This document shows positions 60,909 to 64,000 of a stretch of DNA of 64,000 nt, in pieces. The notes beneath the pieces were generated by a model. It made no database searches, was not told the DNA's origin, and saw only the letters and a list, made by a program, of their open reading frames with translations. Position 1 is the stretch's first letter. Each line of letters opens with the position of its first letter. Origin of the DNA: an uncultured Clostridia bacterium (GTDB taxonomy: Bacteria > Bacillota > Clostridia > UMGS1883); NCBI GenBank assembly GCA_947629005.1, contig CANRCD010000007.1, positions 1 through 64,000 of the forward strand, written 5' to 3'. The translations under genes and the position numbers were made by a program.

Positions 60909-61232
60909 TCATCCCTTAATTTTTATCGGTATACCGCAGACAACGCGTTCCACGGTCTCGGCCCTTTCCGCCAGCAGACAGCCCACGCGGCCCACGGCCT
61001 CCCGCCAAAGTCGGTCGGGCTTTTCCAGCGGGATTATGCCGCAGCCTATTTCGTCCATGACTATGACGGCGTCGGGATTTTCCGCGAGAAAATTTTCGGT
61101 CTCGGCCAAAGGGTCGAGGCCGGCTTCGAGCCACCGACGTACTTTCAGCTCGTAGCCGTCCGTGTGGCAGCCGTATTTTTCGCCCGCATAGAGGGCCTTG
61201 CCCTGATGGGCTCCGCCGATGATTAACCTCAT
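60909..61232 (-). CDS. Short CobU-like paralogue
   Basis: 107 residues from ATG 61232 with GGAG upstream; the full CobU next door has 174. The P-loop is altered (GGAHQGKALYAG, not GGSKCGKS). The VTNEVG-like segment is kept as IVMDEIGCGIIPLE, and the C-terminus VERVVCGIPIKIKG parallels VIEAVCGIPLILKG of CobU. The middle guanylyl-transfer region, including the CobU EDVGNLL segment, is missing. It could be a partner or regulatory protein, or a remnant; the intact reading frame and good coupling favour a functional protein. Confidence 0.7.
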   Translation of the reverse strand: MRLIIGGAHQGKALYAGEKYGCHTDGYELKVRRWLEAGLDPLAETENFLAENPDAVIVMDEIGCGIIPLEKPDRLWREAVGRVGCLLAERAETVERVVCGIPIKIKG

Positions 61233-62002
61233 AAAACCGCGCTCCTTATCATTGCGGCAAAGACTGCGGCCCCCACGGCCGCAAGCTCGCATATTTGCAG
61301 GAAATATCCCGCCAAATCGCCCGTCACGCCGCCGAATTTTTTGTACGACATCCCGCGGTAATAAACGAAGCCGAGGACCTCCGCGGCAAATGCGCAGCAG
61401 CCGCAGAGCGGGTCGATAAAAAACGCGGGGGCCAGCGTAAGCGCCAAAGCCGCGAGCTCGCTTGCGATAACCGCCCGCTTATCCGCCGGACGGCGGAAGC
61501 TTTGGAGGGCGCCGTCGGCCTTTGCGCTCTTGAAAACAGCCGCTCCGAGGCCGCTCAGCGCCCGCGACTGCACAAAGGCGAGGGCGCAGACCGCCATCGG
61601 CCGCCATGCTTTTATCTGTGCGAACAGCCCCGCCTGAACAAGCAAATACAGCGCGGCCTTTACGGCGGCGAAGGAGCCTATGTGCGGGTCGTCCATAATC
61701 TCCAGCATTTTTTCCCTTGCGCCCCAGCTCGCAAGCGCGTCGCAAACGTCGCAGAAGCCGTCTATATGTATGCCGCCGGTTATGACGACGGGCAGAGCCG
61801 CCGCACCGGCCCCAAACAGAAACGAGCTAAATCCGAGGGCGCGGTACAGCCAGAACCACAGCAGCTCGGCCCCGCCCACCGCCGCGCCCACCAGCGGGAA
61901 AAAGCACAGAGAATAGCGGCGGTTTTCATCCTTCCATTCCACCTGCGGCACAGGTATGCGGGAGTACATCAGAAAGGCCGAAAGCATTGATTTTATAAGC
62001 AT
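61229..62002 (-). CDS. cobS: Adenosylcobinamide-GDP ribazoletransferase
   Basis: 257 residues from ATG 62002, overlapping the cobU end by 10 nt. Membrane protein with about six spans: FLMYSRIPVP, GGIHIDGFCDVCDAL with its acidic pair, and DDPHIGSFAAVKAALYLL. It joins GDP-cobinamide and alpha-ribazole to form cobalamin. Longer frames toward 62524 are readings of cobU in another phase. Confidence 0.93.
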   Translation of the reverse strand: MLIKSMLSAFLMYSRIPVPQVEWKDENRRYSLCFFPLVGAAVGGAELLWFWLYRALGFSSFLFGAGAAALPVVITGGIHIDGFCDVCDALASWGAREKMLEIMDDPHIGSFAAVKAALYLLVQAGLFAQIKAWRPMAVCALAFVQSRALSGLGAAVFKSAKADGALQSFRRPADKRAVIASELAALALTLAPAFFIDPLCGCCAFAAEVLGFVYYRGMSYKKFGGVTGDLAGYFLQICELAAVGAAVFAAMIRSAVL

Positions 62003-62517
62003 TTGGGCCGCTCTCCTTTCAATATAAGAGGTATGCCGCAAACCGCCTCTATCACAGTGTCCGCCGCCTCGGCCAAGCGGCGGTTTATTTCGCCGATGAG
62101 CCTTATGTACTCCTCGGTTTCGGGCGGATAGGCAAAACCGTCGCAGCCCACCTCGTTTGTCACAACGATGAGATTGGCGGCCCGTTTGCTCAGTCCGACA
62201 ACGCCGGCTGTGATATTTTCCGCCGGACGGGGAGCCTTGGCCGTGAACATCTCGTTGGCAAGGAGGTTGCCCACGTCCTCCAACAGGGCGCAGCAGCCCG
62301 CAGGCAAAGCGGCGCGGCCGATATCGGCGTATTTTTCGACGGTGACAAAGCCCTTGCCCTCCCGCTGTCGGCGGTGACGCTCTATCAGGGCCTCCGCTTC
62401 GGCGCCGAAGGGCCGCATTGTGGCGATATAATAAAGGGGCGGACCGCAAGAAACGGCCAGAGCCTCGGCCATGCGGGACTTGCCGCACTTGCTTCCGCCG
62501 GTAATAAGGGTCAGCAT
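61993..62517 (-). CDS. cobU: Adenosylcobinamide kinase/guanylyltransferase
   Basis: 174 residues. P-loop GGSKCGKSRMAEALA (8-22), IERHRRQREGKGF with the GMP-acceptor His region, EDVGNLLANEM, VTNEVGCDGFAYPPE. It phosphorylates and then guanylylates adenosylcobinamide. Full length, unlike the paralogue at 60909. Overlaps cobT by 7 nt. Confidence 0.94.
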   Translation of the reverse strand: MLTLITGGSKCGKSRMAEALAVSCGPPLYYIATMRPFGAEAEALIERHRRQREGKGFVTVEKYADIGRAALPAGCCALLEDVGNLLANEMFTAKAPRPAENITAGVVGLSKRAANLIVVTNEVGCDGFAYPPETEEYIRLIGEINRRLAEAADTVIEAVCGIPLILKGERPKCL

Positions 62518-63554
62518 AGATCAACGTACCTTTCCATGGGGAGAGAATCGAAGCGGTGAGCGCCGTTATATACCGCCAGAGCTCCGTCGAGAAGCGGCAG
62601 CAGCATCAGCGCGCCGCTCCCTTCGCCCAAGGCAAGGCCGGCGGATATGACGGGGCTCAGGCCGAGACTCTCAACGAGGGCCTTTGCCGCCGGTTCCCTT
62701 GAGGCGTGGGAGGCCAGCATGAACTCCTTTGACAGCGGCGCGATTCTTACGGCCAGCGCTGCCGCAGTCAGCGAGATAAGGCCGTCGATAATAACCGGCG
62801 TGCGGCGGACGGCCCCGCCTAAGAACAGCCCCGTCATTCCGGCAATGTCAAAGCCGCCCAGCCCCGCGAGAACTCCTATCGGGTCGCCCGCGTCGGGGCG
62901 GTTTGCCTCCAGCGCGCGGCGGACGGCGGATATCTTTCGCCCGAGCCCCTCTCTGCTCAAGCCGGCTCCCCGTCCCACGGTCTTTTCGGGCGGCAGGCCC
63001 AGCAGCGCCGAGGTCACCGCCGCAGCCGAGGTAGTGTTGCCTATGCCCATTTCTCCGGCGATTATGACGTCCGCTCCGCCGCCGCACAAATCGCGCGCTA
63101 TGTCCATGCCGGCGGCGATGGCGATTTCCGCTTCGCCGCGGCTCATGGCGGGGCCGCGGGCGATATTGCCCGTGCCGGCGGCAACGCGGCGGTCAAGCAC
63201 GCCGTCCACAGGGGCGTTCATACCCATATCTACGGCCAAGACTTCGGCCCCGTAGGCGGCGGCAAGGCAGTTTACGCATGAGCGGCCGTCGGCTATTTCC
63301 GCCGCCACGAGGGCGGTCACCTCGCTGCCTGTCTGCGTAACGCCTTCAGCCACAACGCCGTTGTCGGCGCACATCACCACGGCGGCGCGATTTTTCAGCT
63401 CAAAGTCCTCGCTGCCCTTTATGCCGGCGATTTTTACCACAGCGTCCTCCAAAAGGCCGAGACTGTGCAGAGGCTTAGCCACGGAGCTCCAACGCTCACG
63501 CGCCCGCTCCATGGCGGCCTCGTCCAAGGGATGTATATTTTCAAGTCCGCGCAT
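62511..63554 (-). CDS. cobT: Nicotinate-nucleotide-DMB phosphoribosyltransferase
   Basis: 347 residues. KPLHSLGLLEDAVVKIAG, VMCADNGVVAEGVTQTG, EMGIGNTTSAAAV and the C-terminal LGEGSGALMLLPLLDGAL with the catalytic Glu mark CobT. It activates the lower ligand base as alpha-ribazole phosphate. Overlaps cbiA by 14 nt. Confidence 0.95.
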   Translation of the reverse strand: MRGLENIHPLDEAAMERARERWSSVAKPLHSLGLLEDAVVKIAGIKGSEDFELKNRAAVVMCADNGVVAEGVTQTGSEVTALVAAEIADGRSCVNCLAAAYGAEVLAVDMGMNAPVDGVLDRRVAAGTGNIARGPAMSRGEAEIAIAAGMDIARDLCGGGADVIIAGEMGIGNTTSAAAVTSALLGLPPEKTVGRGAGLSREGLGRKISAVRRALEANRPDAGDPIGVLAGLGGFDIAGMTGLFLGGAVRRTPVIIDGLISLTAAALAVRIAPLSKEFMLASHASREPAAKALVESLGLSPVISAGLALGEGSGALMLLPLLDGALAVYNGAHRFDSLPMERYVDLC

Positions 63555-64000
63555 TTTCGTACTCCTGACATTTGCTTATAAAGCCTGCCGCCGCCTCGGG
63601 ATGGGAATACAGGTACAGGTGCGGGAAGCCCGCGTACAGCGACGGGCCGGCATAGGCGCAGCGGTACCGCGCTCCGCCGCGCGCCCGAACGGCCTCGCAG
63701 TCGTCCCCGAGAGCGGTGACGTCCCAATAGTGGAACTCGTGCGCCGGCAGGCACAGCTCGCCGAAAAGGCTGTCCTTCGGGGTGCGCAGGGAAATATATC
63801 CGAAGCGGCGCAGACCGCCTGCGCAGTACGCGGCGGCGTCGATAACTCCGACGGCATTGTGTTTGCCGATGGATTTACAGAGATACATAAAGCCCCCGCA
63901 CTCGGCGACGGCGGGAAGGCCGCCGCCAATTTTACGGCGGATATCCGCAAGCATGGAGGCGTTCGCCGCGAGCTCCTCCGCGTAAAGCTCGGGATAGCCG
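63541..64000 (-). CDS. cbiA: Cobyrinate a,c-diamide synthase, C-terminal part
   Basis: Partial: the 5' end lies beyond the window, and the frame is open to base 64000. The visible roughly 152 residues are the C-terminal glutamine amidotransferase domain: GGYPELYAEELAANASM at the edge, then the nucleophile Cys in VAECGGFMYLCKS and the late His in LYLYSHPEAAAGF. The full enzyme uses glutamine and ATP to amidate cobyrinate. Confidence 0.9.
   Translation of the reverse strand, partial: GYPELYAEELAANASMLADIRRKIGGGLPAVAECGGFMYLCKSIGKHNAVGVIDAAAYCAGGLRRFGYISLRTPKDSLFGELCLPAHEFHYWDVTALGDDCEAVRARGGARYRCAYAGPSLYAGFPHLYLYSHPEAAAGFISKCQEYENART

Overview
The window looks like a chromosomal segment of a GC-rich anaerobic Firmicute of the class Clostridia, probably an uncultured Oscillospirales or Christensenellales type. 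This rests on gene content and signals, not on a database match. The signs are an NdoAI/NdoA pair behind alr, the rpsL-rpsG-fusA-tuf order, TmcAL next to pta-ackA, an anaerobic-type cobalamin cluster, a Gram-positive SOS box, GGAGG ribosome sites, and many TTGACA/TATAAT promoters with exactly 17-bp spacers.

Layout. 0.3-7.6 kb (minus strand): a cell-wall and stress operon running PBP1A, a small membrane protein, NAD(P)HX repair, alanine racemase, NdoAI/NdoA and a secreted protein, followed by a candidate sRNA. 7.7-8.2 kb: two tandem copies of an ~80-nt sRNA gene, each with promoter, 5' hairpin, CCCTCC tract and terminator. 8.4-15.6 kb: a DUF815-type AAA ATPase, a G5/3D wall protein, the aroB-aroA-aroC-pheA operon and a divergent 57-residue acidic protein. 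15.7-22.9 kb: a 2414-residue secreted modular GH16 enzyme. 23-28.3 kb: tmcAL, pta-ackA, and a pspC-azlC-azlD operon. 28.7-33.1 kb: the str operon. 33.3-37.4 kb: a coaX/malic-enzyme operon and a divergent trio of small proteins.

37.7-49.5 kb is the most unusual part. One promoter overlaid by a near-consensus LexA/SOS box drives 16 tightly packed genes: a zinc-binding small protein, a fused small-plus-large terminase, portal, head-closure and tail-chaperone genes, scaffold, capsid, connectors, tail tube, tape measure and distal tail proteins. It ends at a terminator. I see no integrase, repressor, replication or lysis gene and no flanking att repeat. This fits an SOS-controlled, domesticated phage-particle locus (PBSX-like or gene-transfer-agent-like) better than a complete prophage.

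49.5-56.3 kb: comF with an autoregulated-looking XRE gene, then lepA-hemW-recX-rimO-pgsA, and a tRNA-Ala(GGC) gene with its own promoter and terminator. 56.4-64 kb: ten overlapping minus-strand genes for the late steps of cobalamin synthesis (cbiA cut off by the window end, cobT, cobU, cobS, a short CobU paralogue, cobC, cbiB, cobD, cbiP, cobO).

Metabolically the window suggests an acetate-forming fermenter that makes its own aromatic amino acid precursors and B12 and degrades extracellular polysaccharide. All functional calls come from reading motifs and context; no search was run.
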